Assembly: GCA_027013095.1 (NCBI GenBank)
Contig: JALUYI010000018.1
Coordinates: 186,001-250,000, forward strand
DNA from: Paracoccaceae bacterium
GTDB taxonomy: Bacteria; Pseudomonadota; Alphaproteobacteria; Rhodobacterales; Rhodobacteraceae
Length of the DNA stretch: 64,000 bases
Direction: 5' to 3'
Shown here: piece by piece, positions 1 to 9,935 of the stretch
Position numbering within the stretch: position 1 is the first letter of the stretch
How the letters are laid out: each line of letters begins with the position of its first letter
Notes under the pieces: model-generated
Told to the model about the DNA's origin: nothing
Databases searched by the model: none
What the model saw: the letters and a program-made list of their open reading frames with translations, nothing else
Translations under genes and position numbers: made by a program

Positions 1-1098
1 GTCGTTGAAATCAAACTCGGGGTGATGCAGGCCAGCCCCCTCGCCCGTCCCCAGACACAGATAGGCGCCGGGGCGCCGCTCTAGCATATAGGCGAAATCC
101 TCGGCCCCCATCGAGGGCGGAACCTCGTCCGAAACCAGCGCCTCACCGGCAACCGAGCGCGCGACATCCAAAGCAAACGCGGTCTCGCGGGGGTGGTTGA
201 CCGTCGCCGGATAGCCGTAATCGTAATTCAGCTCGGCCGACCCGCCCAGCGCCGCGGCGACCTGCTCGACGATGGCGCGCATACGGGTCACGATCATATC
301 GCGTGTCTCGACCTTCATCGTACGCACGGTTCCTTGCATAAAGGCGCTGGCGGGCACGATATTATGGCTGGTGCCGGTTTCGATTCGGGTGATGGACAGT
401 ACTGCATTGTCCACGGGGTCCAGATTTCGGCTGACGATGGTTTGCAGCGCTTGGGCGATCTGCACCGCGATCATCACCGAATCAACCGTGGTATTGGGCA
501 TGGCGGCGTGCCCACCCTGCCCGGTAATATTGATCTGAAACTCGTCGGCGGCGGCCAGCAACGGCCCGGCGCGGCCGCCCATAAAGCCAAACGGCATGCC
601 GGGAAAATTGTGAATGCCGTAAACCTGCCCGACCTCAAAGCGCTCCATGATGCCCTCTTTGCACATGGCATCGCCCCCCGCGCCGCCTTCTTCGGCGGGT
701 TGAAAGATCAGCGCGACCCGGCCCTTGAAATTGCGCGTCTCGGCCAGATAACGCGCCGCCCCCAGCAGCATCGAGGTGTGCCCGTCATGGCCGCAGGCGT
801 GCATCTTGCCGTCGATCTTGGACTTGTAAGGCAGATCGCGGGCCTCCTGAATGGGCAGCGCATCCATGTCGGCGCGCAAGCCGATGGTCGGCCCCTCCCC
901 CTGCCCGTTGATGATTGCAACAAGGCCGGTCTGGGCAATCCCGTCATGGATTTCGTCAACGCCGAATTCTTCCAGCCGCTGCCGCACAAACGCTGCCGTT
1001 TCAAAACAGTCAAAGCCCAGCTCGGGATTGGCATGAAGATGCTGGCGCCAGGTTTTCATATCGTCGTGAAACTCGGCAATTCGGTTAATGATCGGCAT
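1..1098 (-). CDS. M20-family amidohydrolase (hippurate hydrolase-like), 3' end cut off
   Basis: Metal-dependent amidohydrolase of the M20/M40 peptidase family (hippurate or N-acyl-amino-acid hydrolase type), expected to cleave N-acyl amide bonds in the cytoplasm. Read on the minus strand it starts MPIINRIAEF at 1098 and stays open to the left edge, so the C-terminus lies outside. Family landmarks are visible: HANPELGFDCFET near the start, the metal-binding ADMDALPIQE and HACGHDGHT blocks, PAEEGG, then GHAAMPN of the dimerisation domain and GAEDFAYML near the edge. It is divergent from mazG with a 67-base gap. The exact substrate cannot be told; amidohydrolases of this group are often misnamed by substrate. 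Confidence 0.9.
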   Translation of the reverse strand, partial: MPIINRIAEFHDDMKTWRQHLHANPELGFDCFETAAFVRQRLEEFGVDEIHDGIAQTGLVAIINGQGEGPTIGLRADMDALPIQEARDLPYKSKIDGKMHACGHDGHTSMLLGAARYLAETRNFKGRVALIFQPAEEGGAGGDAMCKEGIMERFEVGQVYGIHNFPGMPFGFMGGRAGPLLAAADEFQINITGQGGHAAMPNTTVDSVMIAVQIAQALQTIVSRNLDPVDNAVLSITRIETGTSHNIVPASAFMQGTVRTMKVETRDMIVTRMRAIVEQVAAALGGSAELNYDYGYPATVNHPRETAFALDVARSVAGEALVSDEVPPSMGAEDFAYMLERRPGAYLCLGTGEGAGLHHPEFDFND

Positions 1099-1165
1099 CT
1101 GTGGACTCTCCCCTGATAACGGCCCTATTTTGACCCCAGACTTACTGATTTTGACCGGATGGACA

Positions 1166-2014
1166 ATGCCCGATTTTACCCCTGAGTTGAAAACCAGCCA
1201 AAAGCTCTGCCTTGATCCCGACGGTGGCCTTGCGCGGTTGCAGGAAATCATGCGCCGTCTGCGCGATCCCGCAAGCGGATGCCCTTGGGATATCGCGCAG
1301 GATTTCTCCACCATCGCCCCTTATACGATTGAAGAGGCCTATGAGGTGGCCGACGCCATCCAGACCGGCAACTGGGAGGGGCTGAAGGGCGAGCTTGGCG
1401 ATCTGTTGCTGCAGGTGGTCTACCACAGCCAGATGGCCGCCGAGGCGGATTTGTTCGATCTGGATGCGGTCGTTCAGGCGATCTCGGACAAGATGGTGCG
1501 GCGCCATCCGCATGTGTTTGGCGATGAAAGCCGGGACAAGACGCCCGCCCAGCAGAGCCGCGACTGGGAGGTTATCAAAGCCGCCGAGCGGGCTGCCGAG
1601 GGGGCGCAAAACGATCGCACGCTGGACGGGGTTGCACAGGGTCTGCCGGCCTTGCTGCGGGCCGTCAAGCTGCAGAATCGCGCCGCCCGGGTGGGGTTCG
1701 ACTGGCCCGGGATCGGCGGAGTTCTGGACAAGATCAGCGAAGAATGTGCGGAATTAGCCGAGGCGCAAGCGCAAAAAACCACGGTCGAGATTACGGAGGA
1801 ATTTGGCGATCTCATGTTCGTCATGGCCAATCTGGCGCGGCATCTGGGCCTTGATCCCGAGGCATCCCTGCGGGCGGCAAATGATAAATTCATCCGCCGA
1901 TTCAATGCCGTAGAGGATGAACTTGCGACGCTTGGCAAAACCCCATCGACCTCGAGCCTAGCCGAGATGGATGCGCTTTGGGATCGGGTCAAGGCGCGCG
2001 AAAATATATCCTAG
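1166..2014 (+). CDS. mazG: Nucleoside triphosphate pyrophosphohydrolase MazG
   Basis: Hydrolyses NTPs and dNTPs to monophosphates and pyrophosphate, a housecleaning role in the cytoplasm. The 282-residue product has the two-repeat MazG layout. Repeat 1 has EEAYE (residues 56-60) followed by ELGDLL (about 76-81). Repeat 2 has EECAE (192-196) followed by EEFGDL (211-216). These are the EExxE...ExxD metal-binding helices. I chose the ATG at 1166 because upstream in-frame sequence from 1088 shows no family similarity and runs into the divergent amidohydrolase promoter region. An inverted repeat that begins inside its last codons probably terminates it (see 1984-2046). Confidence 0.93.
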   Translation: MPDFTPELKTSQKLCLDPDGGLARLQEIMRRLRDPASGCPWDIAQDFSTIAPYTIEEAYEVADAIQTGNWEGLKGELGDLLLQVVYHSQMAAEADLFDLDAVVQAISDKMVRRHPHVFGDESRDKTPAQQSRDWEVIKAAERAAEGAQNDRTLDGVAQGLPALLRAVKLQNRAARVGFDWPGIGGVLDKISEECAELAEAQAQKTTVEITEEFGDLMFVMANLARHLGLDPEASLRAANDKFIRRFNAVEDELATLGKTPSTSSLAEMDALWDRVKARENIS

Positions 2015-2046
2015 TAGTTTAATCAGGTATTGACCCGAGTTTTTTT
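1984..2046 (+). terminator. Probable intrinsic terminator of mazG
   Basis: A perfect 9-base inverted repeat, TCGGGTCAA (1984-1992) and TTGACCCGA (2030-2038), is followed by AG and seven T (2040-2046). The left arm lies in the last mazG codons and the loop is long (37 bases), so termination may be inefficient. The right arm also supplies the -35 hexamer of the next gene. Confidence 0.5.
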
Positions 2047-2058
2047 GTCGGCTTTAAC
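2030..2058 (+). promoter_or_regulatory. Predicted sigma70-type promoter of the iron-binding protein gene
   Basis: TTGACC (2030-2035), a 17-base spacer and TTTAAC (2053-2058) stand about 30 bases ahead of the start codon at 2091. Spacing is ideal; the -10 box matches the consensus at 4 of 6 positions. The -35 box is part of the mazG terminator stem. Confidence 0.45.
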
Positions 2059-2090
2059 CAGAGCGTCAAATCCAAACAGGGATATATGCC

Positions 2091-3104
2091 ATGCTCAATC
2101 CACTTAGAACCCTCGGCCTTGCCGCTATCATTGGTCTGGCCCCGGCCGCGCTCAGCGCTGGTGAGGTCAACGTCTATTCCTACCGCCAGCCCGAACTGGT
2201 CAAACCGCTGTTTGCCGCCTTTACCAAAAAGACCGGCATCCGCGTCAATGTTGCCTTTCTGAACAAGGGGCTGGTGGAAAAGCTGGTCGCCGAGGGCAAA
2301 CGCTCGCCGGCGGATCTGGTGCTGACGGTGGATGTTGCCCGCCTTGCCGGAATCGTTGCCGCCGGCGTCACCCAACCTGTGATTAGTCAAACGATTGATG
2401 GCAATATCCCCGCCAGATTTCGCGATCCCGCACATCAGTGGTTTGGCCTGACCTCGCGGGCGCGTATCGTCTTTGCCTCAAAAACCCGGGTGAAACCGGG
2501 TGAGGTCACCACCTATGAAGACCTCGCCTCGCCAAAGTGGAAGGGGCGCATTTGCATCCGCTCGGGCACACACGCCTATAACCTGGCGCTGTTTTCCGCC
2601 TATATCGCCCATCACGGCACGGCAGCGACCAAGGTCTGGCTGACCGGGTTGCGCAACAATCTGGCGCGAAAACCGCAGGGCAATGATCGCGGGCAGGTCA
2701 AGGCGATCTGGGCCGGTCAATGCGATATCGCGCTCGGCAACACCTACTATATGGGGGCGATGCTGAAAAAGCCGACGCAGAAACAATGGGCCGATTCGGT
2801 ACGGATCGACTTTCCGCGCTTTGAAGGCGGTGGCACGCATGTGAACATTTCCGGCATGGCCATGACCAAAGCCGCACCCCACAAGGCCAACGCCCTGAAA
2901 TTGATGGAGTTTCTGACCTCACGCGACGCGCAGGAAATCTATGCAAAGGCGAATTTCGAATACCCGCTGAACCCGGCGGCCAAACCTTCGTCGCTGGTGG
3001 CCTCGTGGGGGCGGTTGACGCCAGATTCGGTCAGCCTAAAAACCCTAGCCCGGCTGCGGCCCACGGCACTGGGCCTTGTCGAGGACGTTGATTTCGACAA
3101 ATAG
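2091..3104 (+). CDS. Periplasmic ferric-iron-binding protein of an ABC transporter (FbpA/FutA type)
   Basis: Binds Fe3+ in the periplasm and delivers it to an inner-membrane ABC permease. The 337-residue precursor has a signal peptide with a likely cut after ALSA (residue 23). The mature protein begins GEVNVYSYRQPELVKPLF, the usual start of extracellular solute-binding protein family 1 iron proteins. The adjacent tyrosines in NTYYMGAML (219-220) match the iron-ligand pair of FbpA. AGGGA in the leader fits as ribosome binding site. No permease or ATPase gene lies beside it, so partners must be encoded elsewhere. The Fur-family gene 2.5 kb downstream may be related, but no clear Fur or Irr box is seen here. 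Confidence 0.9.
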   Translation: MLNPLRTLGLAAIIGLAPAALSAGEVNVYSYRQPELVKPLFAAFTKKTGIRVNVAFLNKGLVEKLVAEGKRSPADLVLTVDVARLAGIVAAGVTQPVISQTIDGNIPARFRDPAHQWFGLTSRARIVFASKTRVKPGEVTTYEDLASPKWKGRICIRSGTHAYNLALFSAYIAHHGTAATKVWLTGLRNNLARKPQGNDRGQVKAIWAGQCDIALGNTYYMGAMLKKPTQKQWADSVRIDFPRFEGGGTHVNISGMAMTKAAPHKANALKLMEFLTSRDAQEIYAKANFEYPLNPAAKPSSLVASWGRLTPDSVSLKTLARLRPTALGLVEDVDFDK

Positions 3105-3122
3105 CATGAAAAGCCGACGCAT

Positions 3123-3155
3123 AGGCTGGACAAGAGCTGCGATTTTGTCCAGCCT
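3123..3155 (+). terminator. Perfect 11-bp inverted repeat after the iron-binding protein gene
   Basis: AGGCTGGACAA (3123-3133) pairs exactly with TTGTCCAGCCT (3145-3155) around an 11-base loop, 18 bases past the stop codon. There is no T-run after it, so it may be a Rho-assisted terminator or an mRNA 3'-end stabiliser rather than a classical intrinsic terminator. Confidence 0.45.
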
Positions 3156-3165
3156 GAGGTCTTGA

Positions 3166-3207
3166 TTTCAGGCCCTCGGTTTCAGGCAGAGGGATTTGGG
3201 CAGAGGG
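3166..3207 (+). repeat. Three-copy 14-bp degenerate tandem repeat carrying the ribosome binding site
   Basis: Three consecutive 14-base units, TTTCAGGCCCTCGG, TTTCAGGCAGAGGG and ATTTGGGCAGAGGG, end 8 bases before the nucleoside hydrolase start codon at 3216. The last two units each hold the same AGAGGGA Shine-Dalgarno-like core. Confidence 0.6.
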
Positions 3208-3215
3208 ACACATTC

Positions 3216-4151
3216 ATGGCGCGCAAGATCATCATCGACACCGACCCCGGCCAAGACGACGCGGTGGCCATCCTGCTGGCGCTGGCCTCGCCCGAGCTTG
3301 AGGTTCTGGGCCTGACGGCGGTGGCTGGAAACGTGCCGCTGGCTCTGACCCATGTGAACGCGCGCAAGATCTGCGAACTGGCCGGGCGGCCACAGGTTCC
3401 GGTTTTTGCGGGATGCGATGCGCCGCTCAAACGCACGCTGGTCACGGCCGAACATGTGCATGGTCGCACCGGCCTTGACGGCCCCGACCTGCCCGCCCCG
3501 AAAATGCCTCTGGCCGAGGGGCATGCGGTTGATTTCCTGATCGAGACCCTGCGGCAGGAGCCTGCAAACTCGGTCACGCTCTGTGCGCTCGGGCCCCTGA
3601 CCAATATCGCCACCGCCCTGCAGCGTGCCCCGGATGTCGCCCCGCGCATTCAGGAGATCGTGCTGATGGGCGGCGCCTATTTCGAGGTTGGGAACATCAC
3701 CCCCACCGCCGAATTCAACATTTATGTCGATCCGGAAGCCGCGGAAATTGTTCTGAAATCCGGAGCGCCAATCGTAATGATGCCGCTCGATGTCACGCAT
3801 CAGGCGCTGACCACGCGGGCGCGGATCGAGGCGTTTCGCGCCCTTGGCACTCCGGTTGGCCGCGCAGTCGCCGATCTGACCGATTTCTTTGAACGCTTCG
3901 ACATGGAGAAATACGGCTCGGACGGCGCCCCCCTGCATGACCCCTGCGTGATAGCCTATCTGTTGCAGCCGCAGCTCTTTTCCGGGCGCACCATCAATGT
4001 CGAGATCGAGACCTCCTCACCCCTGACGCTGGGCATGACGGTCGCCGACTGGTGGCGCGTGACCGACCGCGCAGCCAACGCCACCTTTATCGGCAAGATC
4101 GACGCCGATGGGTTTTACCGGCTGCTGACCGCACGGCTGGCGACCCTTTGA
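3216..4151 (+). CDS. Inosine-uridine-preferring nucleoside hydrolase family protein
   Basis: Hydrolyses the N-glycosidic bond of ribonucleosides, releasing base and ribose for salvage. The 311-residue protein opens MARKIIIDTDPGQDDAVA; DTDPGxDD (residues 8-15) is the Ca2+-binding signature of the family. A late DGAPLHDPC block matches the C-terminal metal and substrate-site region. I start it at ATG 3216, directly behind AGAGGGA, rather than at an upstream in-frame start at 3162 that lies in the 14-bp repeat region. Its stop codon lies within a 12-base tandem duplication. Substrate preference (inosine, uridine or other) cannot be read from sequence. Confidence 0.9.
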   Translation: MARKIIIDTDPGQDDAVAILLALASPELEVLGLTAVAGNVPLALTHVNARKICELAGRPQVPVFAGCDAPLKRTLVTAEHVHGRTGLDGPDLPAPKMPLAEGHAVDFLIETLRQEPANSVTLCALGPLTNIATALQRAPDVAPRIQEIVLMGGAYFEVGNITPTAEFNIYVDPEAAEIVLKSGAPIVMMPLDVTHQALTTRARIEAFRALGTPVGRAVADLTDFFERFDMEKYGSDGAPLHDPCVIAYLLQPQLFSGRTINVEIETSSPLTLGMTVADWWRVTDRAANATFIGKIDADGFYRLLTARLATL

Positions 4152-4168
4152 TCTTGCCTTTGATCTTG
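4145..4168 (+). repeat. Exact 12-bp tandem duplication over a stop codon
   Basis: CCTTTGATCTTG at 4145-4156 is repeated immediately at 4157-4168. The first copy contains the last sense bases and the TGA stop (4149-4151) of the nucleoside hydrolase gene. Confidence 0.85.
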
Positions 4169-4224
4169 GACCCGAGGGCGTGGTATCCCTGAAAAAACAC
4201 CACATCTGACAGGCAGAGACCGGC

Positions 4225-5472
4225 ATGGACATCCTTGAAATTGCAGCCCTTCTGATTGTTCTGGCGGGGGCCTTTGGCTGCATCAACTATTTTTACCTAC
4301 ACCTGCCCCATACGATCGGCATTCTTATCGTCGCGCTGGTGGCCTCGTTCGCCGTTCTGGGAGTCGATTTTCTGCTGCCAACGCTTGGGGTTGCAGAGCG
4401 GGTGCGCCGACTGGTTGACGATCTGAATTTCTCGCAAACCCTGCTGCAGGGCATGTTGGGGCTGTTGCTGTTTGCCGGGGCGCTGCATGTCAAGCTGGGC
4501 GATTTACGTGCGCAGGCCCGCGCGGTGGGGCTGATTGCAACTCTAGGGATCGGCCTGTCAACGCTGGTTATGGGCGTCGGCTTTTCCTGGGTCACCGGCA
4601 TACCGCTGATGGTGGCGCTGGTCTTTGGCGCCCTGATCTCGCCCACCGATCCGGTTGCCGTCCTGGGGGTGCTGCGCCAGGCCAATCTGCCCAAGTCGCT
4701 GGAAACCAAGATCGCTGGCGAAAGCCTGTTCAACGACGGGGTCGGCTATGTCGTATTCCTGCTTCTGGTCGGGCTGGCCTTTCCCTCGGCCAAGGGGCAT
4801 GACGCGGGCCTTGGCGAGGCGCTGCGCCTGTTTCTGCAAGAGGCGGTCGGTGGTGCCGTCCTTGGCGGTTTTCTGGGCTGGCTGACCTTTCAGCTGATGA
4901 AACGGATCGATGATTACGCGCTTGAGGTGCTCTTGTCTCTGGGGTTGGCCTTTGGCGGTTATGAACTGGCCGTCAGCCTTGGCATGTCGGGACCGATTGC
5001 AGCGGTGGTGGCGGGGCTGTTCATCGGCGACGTCGGCATGACCTATGGCATGAGCGAAGAAACCCGCAAATATGTCGATGCGTTCTGGAAGCTGATCGAC
5101 GAAATCCTGAACGCCGTCCTGTTTCTCTTGATCGGGTTCGAGGTTCTTGCCGTCGCCTTTGACCGCGCCACCCTGATTGCCGGAACCGCCGCCATTGGCC
5201 TGTCGCTGCTGGCGCGCTTTGTTGCTGTCAGCATTCCGATCCTGATCTTGAAGCCGTTCCGGCGCTTTTCCCGCGGCGTCATTCCGATCATGACTTGGGG
5301 CGGGCTGAAGGGCGGGATCTCGGTGGCGTTGGCCCTCAGCCTGCCAGAAAGTGACGCCAAACCCCTGATCCTGACCGCAACCTATATGGTCGTTGTGTTC
5401 TCGATCATCGTTCAGGGCCTTACCGTAGCGCCGCTGGCAACCCGCGTCGGGCGTGAGCCAGAGTTGCTGTGA
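4225..5472 (+). CDS. Na+/H+ antiporter of the CPA1/NhaP type
   Basis: Inner-membrane monovalent cation/proton antiporter for sodium and pH homeostasis. The 415-residue protein is almost wholly hydrophobic, with about twelve membrane segments. It carries the CPA1 core: SPTDPVAVLG in the exchange site, followed by GESLFNDGVGYV, and a late TWGGLKGGISVALALSLP segment. These match NhaP and NHE-like proteins rather than NhaA or NhaB. It lies 73 bases after the nucleoside hydrolase gene and may have its own promoter. Ion selectivity (Na+, K+ or Li+) is not decided by the sequence. Confidence 0.9.
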   Translation: MDILEIAALLIVLAGAFGCINYFYLHLPHTIGILIVALVASFAVLGVDFLLPTLGVAERVRRLVDDLNFSQTLLQGMLGLLLFAGALHVKLGDLRAQARAVGLIATLGIGLSTLVMGVGFSWVTGIPLMVALVFGALISPTDPVAVLGVLRQANLPKSLETKIAGESLFNDGVGYVVFLLLVGLAFPSAKGHDAGLGEALRLFLQEAVGGAVLGGFLGWLTFQLMKRIDDYALEVLLSLGLAFGGYELAVSLGMSGPIAAVVAGLFIGDVGMTYGMSEETRKYVDAFWKLIDEILNAVLFLLIGFEVLAVAFDRATLIAGTAAIGLSLLARFVAVSIPILILKPFRRFSRGVIPIMTWGGLKGGISVALALSLPESDAKPLILTATYMVVVFSIIVQGLTVAPLATRVGREPELL

Positions 5473-5523
5473 CAGGCGCCTACCCCCAGCGCATCCGCCA
5501 CCCGCATCACCTTTTCCTTTTGG

Positions 5524-5541
5524 GGTTCATAATGTAGAACC
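5524..5541. promoter_or_regulatory. Dyad upstream of the Fur-family gene, possible autoregulatory site
   Basis: GGTTC (5524-5528), eight bases, then GAACC (5537-5541), 35 bases before the GTG start of the Fur-family regulator. The position suits a promoter operator, but it does not match a Fur, Mur or Irr consensus that I know. Confidence 0.2.
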
Positions 5542-5576
5542 ACCCTGCAAAAGCCCCCACACGCAAGGGATACGCC

Positions 5577-5996
5577 GTGGCAAACAAATCGATCATAAAA
5601 AGATGCGAGGCCCGTGGCCTTCGGATGACGGGGCAGCGCCGGATCATCGCGCAGGTGCTGGAAACGGCCAAGGGCCACCCGGACGCCGAGGAAATCTACA
5701 CCGAGGCCACCGCCATAGACAGCGCGATTTCGCTGGCCACGGTCTATCGCACGGTCAAGCTGTTTTTTGAATTGGGCATCCTTGAGCGGCTGGAATTCGG
5801 CGACGGGCGGGCGCGGTATGAGGATGCCGAGCGGGACCACCATGACCACCTGTTCGATATCGAAACCGGCGCGGTCATCGAGTTCGTCGACCCCGAACTG
5901 GAGGTTTTGCAGGAAAAGATCGCCCACCGGCTGGGCTATCGCCTGATGGCCCACAAGATGGAGCTGTTCGGCGTAAAGCTGGACAAAGAGGATTAG
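5577..5996 (+). CDS. Fur-family metalloregulator (Fur/Mur type)
   Basis: DNA-binding metal sensor that represses metal uptake genes when loaded; in many alphaproteobacteria the Fur-like protein mainly senses manganese (Mur). The 139-residue product has the winged helix (RMTGQRRIIAQVLE, then ISLATVYRTVKLFFELG at about 51-67) and the metal-binding ERDHHDHLFDIETG block (H88, H89, H91). No CxxC zinc pairs are present. The start is a GTG behind AAGGGA; there is no better ATG. Features argue against PerR and Zur. An Irr identity is less likely but not excluded. Confidence 0.85.
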   Translation: MANKSIIKRCEARGLRMTGQRRIIAQVLETAKGHPDAEEIYTEATAIDSAISLATVYRTVKLFFELGILERLEFGDGRARYEDAERDHHDHLFDIETGAVIEFVDPELEVLQEKIAHRLGYRLMAHKMELFGVKLDKED

Positions 5997-6022
5997 GGCG
6001 GAACCGATATCCATTTCATTGA

Positions 6023-7435
<1,413 letters not shown>

Positions 7436-7458
7436 GGCGTGCCCCCGTCGCCCCCGGA

Positions 7459-8580
7459 TCAGGACGCGTGGGCGCGGGGGGGGCTGATCCGCCCTCCTCG
7501 CTGGGGCCTGGGCACTGCCGTGGTGCCCGGGGCGCTGAGGGGCAGGCCCTTTTGTACGCGGACGGCAAGATAGGCAAAGGCCTGCGCCTCCAGCATGTCG
7601 CCGTCCATCCCGGCCGCGTCAATATCCAGAACCGGCATTGGCAGGGCTCGGGCAAGCTCGGCCATCAGATGTGCGTTCTTGCGCCCGCCGCCACTGACCA
7701 GAACCTGTGTCGGGCGAACCGGGGCGGACAATATGGCCTCAGACGCGCTGGCCACCGTTCCGGCCGCCAATGTCGCCAGAGCATCCGCATCCGACAGGGA
7801 ATCAACGGCGGCGGCAAATTCAGAGAATTCGTTTCTGTCCAGTGACTTGGGCGGCTTTCTGGTGAAATACGGATGGCGCAGGAAATCGGCCAGAATAGAC
7901 GCCTTAACCCGACCGCTTGCCGCCAACGCGCCGCCATAATCACAGGCCAGCCCGGTGCGCCTTTGCATGAGGTCATCCATCAGCGCGTTGGCCGGCCCCG
8001 TGTCAAACCCCAGCAACGCGCCGGGACTGGCGGGATCGGGATGGTTCGGATCGACAAAGCTGACATTGCCAACGCCGCCCAGATTGAGAAAGGCCACCCG
8101 CCCCAGCGAGAACCGCCGGGTCAGGGCGAAATGGTAAAACGGCGCCAACGGCGCCCCCTGCCCGCCTGCGGCCACATCGGCCTTGCGAAAATCCCAGGCC
8201 ACCGGCAAGCCGCATGCCGCTGCCACATCTGCGCCGTTCCCCACCTGATGGGTCCGCCCACCGGCAGAGCCACGTTTCCGGGGGTCATGGGCGAGCGTCT
8301 GACCATGAAACCCGACAAGCGCCACTCCGCCAAAGCGCGCGATCAGCTCGACATGGGCGCGCTCGACAACCGCTGCGGCCTCGGCCACCCCCGCATCGCC
8401 CGGCCAACGTCCCTGCGCGGCAGAAAGGATCGCGCGCTCGGCGCTGCTGTACGGACGAAAGCCGGTTGCGCCGAATTCAAACAGACGCTCGCCATCGGTC
8501 AGCACCATCGCCGCATCGACCCCGTCCATCGACGTGCCCGACATGCAACCCAGCGCCCAAATTGCGTCTTCTTCGGCCAT
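7459..8580 (-). CDS. anmK: Anhydro-N-acetylmuramic acid kinase
   Basis: Phosphorylates and opens 1,6-anhydro-N-acetylmuramic acid to MurNAc-6-phosphate in peptidoglycan recycling. The 373-residue product starts [37 protein letters not shown] is the family's ATP-binding motif. [11 protein letters not shown] and [13 protein letters not shown] are also typical. The start at 8580 has a strong GGAAAGGGGA site; longer in-frame sequence upstream overlaps tyrS and is rejected. It is divergent from tyrS across 63 bases. Confidence 0.93.
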   Translation of the reverse strand: MAEEDAIWALGCMSGTSMDGVDAAMVLTDGERLFEFGATGFRPYSSAERAILSAAQGRWPGDAGVAEAAAVVERAHVELIARFGGVALVGFHGQTLAHDPRKRGSAGGRTHQVGNGADVAAACGLPVAWDFRKADVAAGGQGAPLAPFYHFALTRRFSLGRVAFLNLGGVGNVSFVDPNHPDPASPGALLGFDTGPANALMDDLMQRRTGLACDYGGALAASGRVKASILADFLRHPYFTRKPPKSLDRNEFSEFAAAVDSLSDADALATLAAGTVASASEAILSAPVRPTQVLVSGGGRKNAHLMAELARALPMPVLDIDAAGMDGDMLEAQAFAYLAVRVQKGLPLSAPGTTAVPRPQRGGRISPPRAHAS

Positions 8581-8643
8581 TCCCCTTTCCTTTCCGTGCC
8601 CGTTACGTATAGAGAACACAGCAAAATGCAATGGAATAGAGCA

Positions 8644-9912
8644 ATGAGTACCCAGCCAAAATCCGAGTTTCTGAAGGTCATGATCGCACGGGGGTTTTTG
8701 GCCGACTGCACCGATATGCAAGGGCTGGACCAAGCGTTGATGGACGGGGTGGTTCCCGCCTATATCGGCTTTGATGCAACCGCGCGCTCGCTGCACGTTG
8801 GCAGCCTGATCCAGATCATGATGTTGCGCTGGCTGCAGAAATGTGGCCACAAACCGATCGTGCTGATGGGTGGGGGGACGACCAAGGTCGGCGACCCCAC
8901 GGATCGGGCGGATGAGCGCCCGATGCTTTCGCCCGAAACGATCCACCAGAATCTGGCCGGGATCCGCAAGGTCTTTGACCGCTACCTCGACTTTGGCCCC
9001 GGCGCAGCAGACGCGGTCATGGTCAACAATGCCGAATGGCTGGACCAGCTCAACTATCTTGATTTCTTGCGCGACGTGGGACGTTATTTCAGCATCAACC
9101 GGATGCTCAGCTTTGAAAGCGTCAAGCTGCGGCTTGAGCGAGAGCAGTCCCTGTCATTCCTTGAATTCAACTACATGATCTTGCAAGCCTATGATTTCAT
9201 GGAGTTAAACAAACGATATGGTTGCCGCCTCGAGATGGGCGGGTCTGACCAATGGGGCAATATCGTCAACGGCATCGACCTGACCCGCCGGATGCAGGGG
9301 CAGGAGGTCTATGGGCTGACGACCCCGCTCTTGTCCACGTCCGACGGCAAGAAAATGGGTAAAAGTCAAGGCGGCGCGGTGTGGCTGAACGCCGAGATGC
9401 TGTCGCCCTATGAGTTCTGGCAATACTGGCGCAACACGACCGACGCCGATGTCGGCCGCTTTCTAAAGCTCTATACCGAATTGCCGATCAATGAGTGCGA
9501 GCGTCTTGGCGCCCTTGAGGGCAGCGAGATCAACGCCGCCAAGATCACGCTGGCCGACGCGGTTACGACGCTGGCCCATGGCCCCGCCGCAGCGGACGCC
9601 GCGCACAAGACGGCGGAAAAGGTCTTTGCCGAAGGCGGCACGGGCGATGATCTGCCAACGCTGTACCTGGCGGCCGGCGAACTGGGCGACGGGATTACGC
9701 TGGCCCAGCTTTTTGTGCGCACGGGGCTGTCAAAATCTGGCAAAGAGGCCAAACGCCTGATTAAAGACGGCGGCGCGCGTCTGAACGACGCCGTTGCCCG
9801 CGATCCGGGGCAGATGGTTTCGGCCTCGGATCTGGAGGGGCCGCTGAAACTTTCGGCCGGCAAAAAGCGGCACGCATTGGTGCGCCTGAAGGATCTGCGC
9901 CCCACCGAATGA
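8644..9912 (+). CDS. tyrS: Tyrosyl-tRNA synthetase
   Basis: Charges tRNA-Tyr with tyrosine. The 422-residue protein shows class I motifs: the HIGH-equivalent HVGS at 51-54, GGSDQWGNI (199-207) and the KMSKS-equivalent KMGKS at 237-241. A C-terminal S4 RNA-binding domain follows ([21 protein letters not shown]). I chose ATG 8644 ([11 protein letters not shown]), which matches the usual alphaproteobacterial N-terminus; an ATG at 8626 would add six residues. It is convergent with hflX 23 bases on. Confidence 0.96.
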   Translation: MSTQPKSEFLKVMIARGFLADCTDMQGLDQALMDGVVPAYIGFDATARSLHVGSLIQIMMLRWLQKCGHKPIVLMGGGTTKVGDPTDRADERPMLSPETIHQNLAGIRKVFDRYLDFGPGAADAVMVNNAEWLDQLNYLDFLRDVGRYFSINRMLSFESVKLRLEREQSLSFLEFNYMILQAYDFMELNKRYGCRLEMGGSDQWGNIVNGIDLTRRMQGQEVYGLTTPLLSTSDGKKMGKSQGGAVWLNAEMLSPYEFWQYWRNTTDADVGRFLKLYTELPINECERLGALEGSEINAAKITLADAVTTLAHGPAAADAAHKTAEKVFAEGGTGDDLPTLYLAAGELGDGITLAQLFVRTGLSKSGKEAKRLIKDGGARLNDAVARDPGQMVSASDLEGPLKLSAGKKRHALVRLKDLRPTE

Positions 9913-9935
9913 ACAGCTCCTGAACCTCAGAGCCC

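Noticed and set aside
193-1116. 307-codon plus-strand frame at the left edge
   Set aside because: The minus strand encodes a well-conserved M20 amidohydrolase over the same bases; the plus frame is its shadow.
7456-7490. GGATCAG/CTGATCC repeat at the end of anmK as a terminator for eno
   Set aside because: Long G-rich loop, no T-run, and most of it lies in anmK coding sequence.
7873-8643. N-terminal extension of tyrS by 257 codons
   Set aside because: It lies opposite anmK and has no similarity to tyrosyl-tRNA synthetases; the true start is at 8644.
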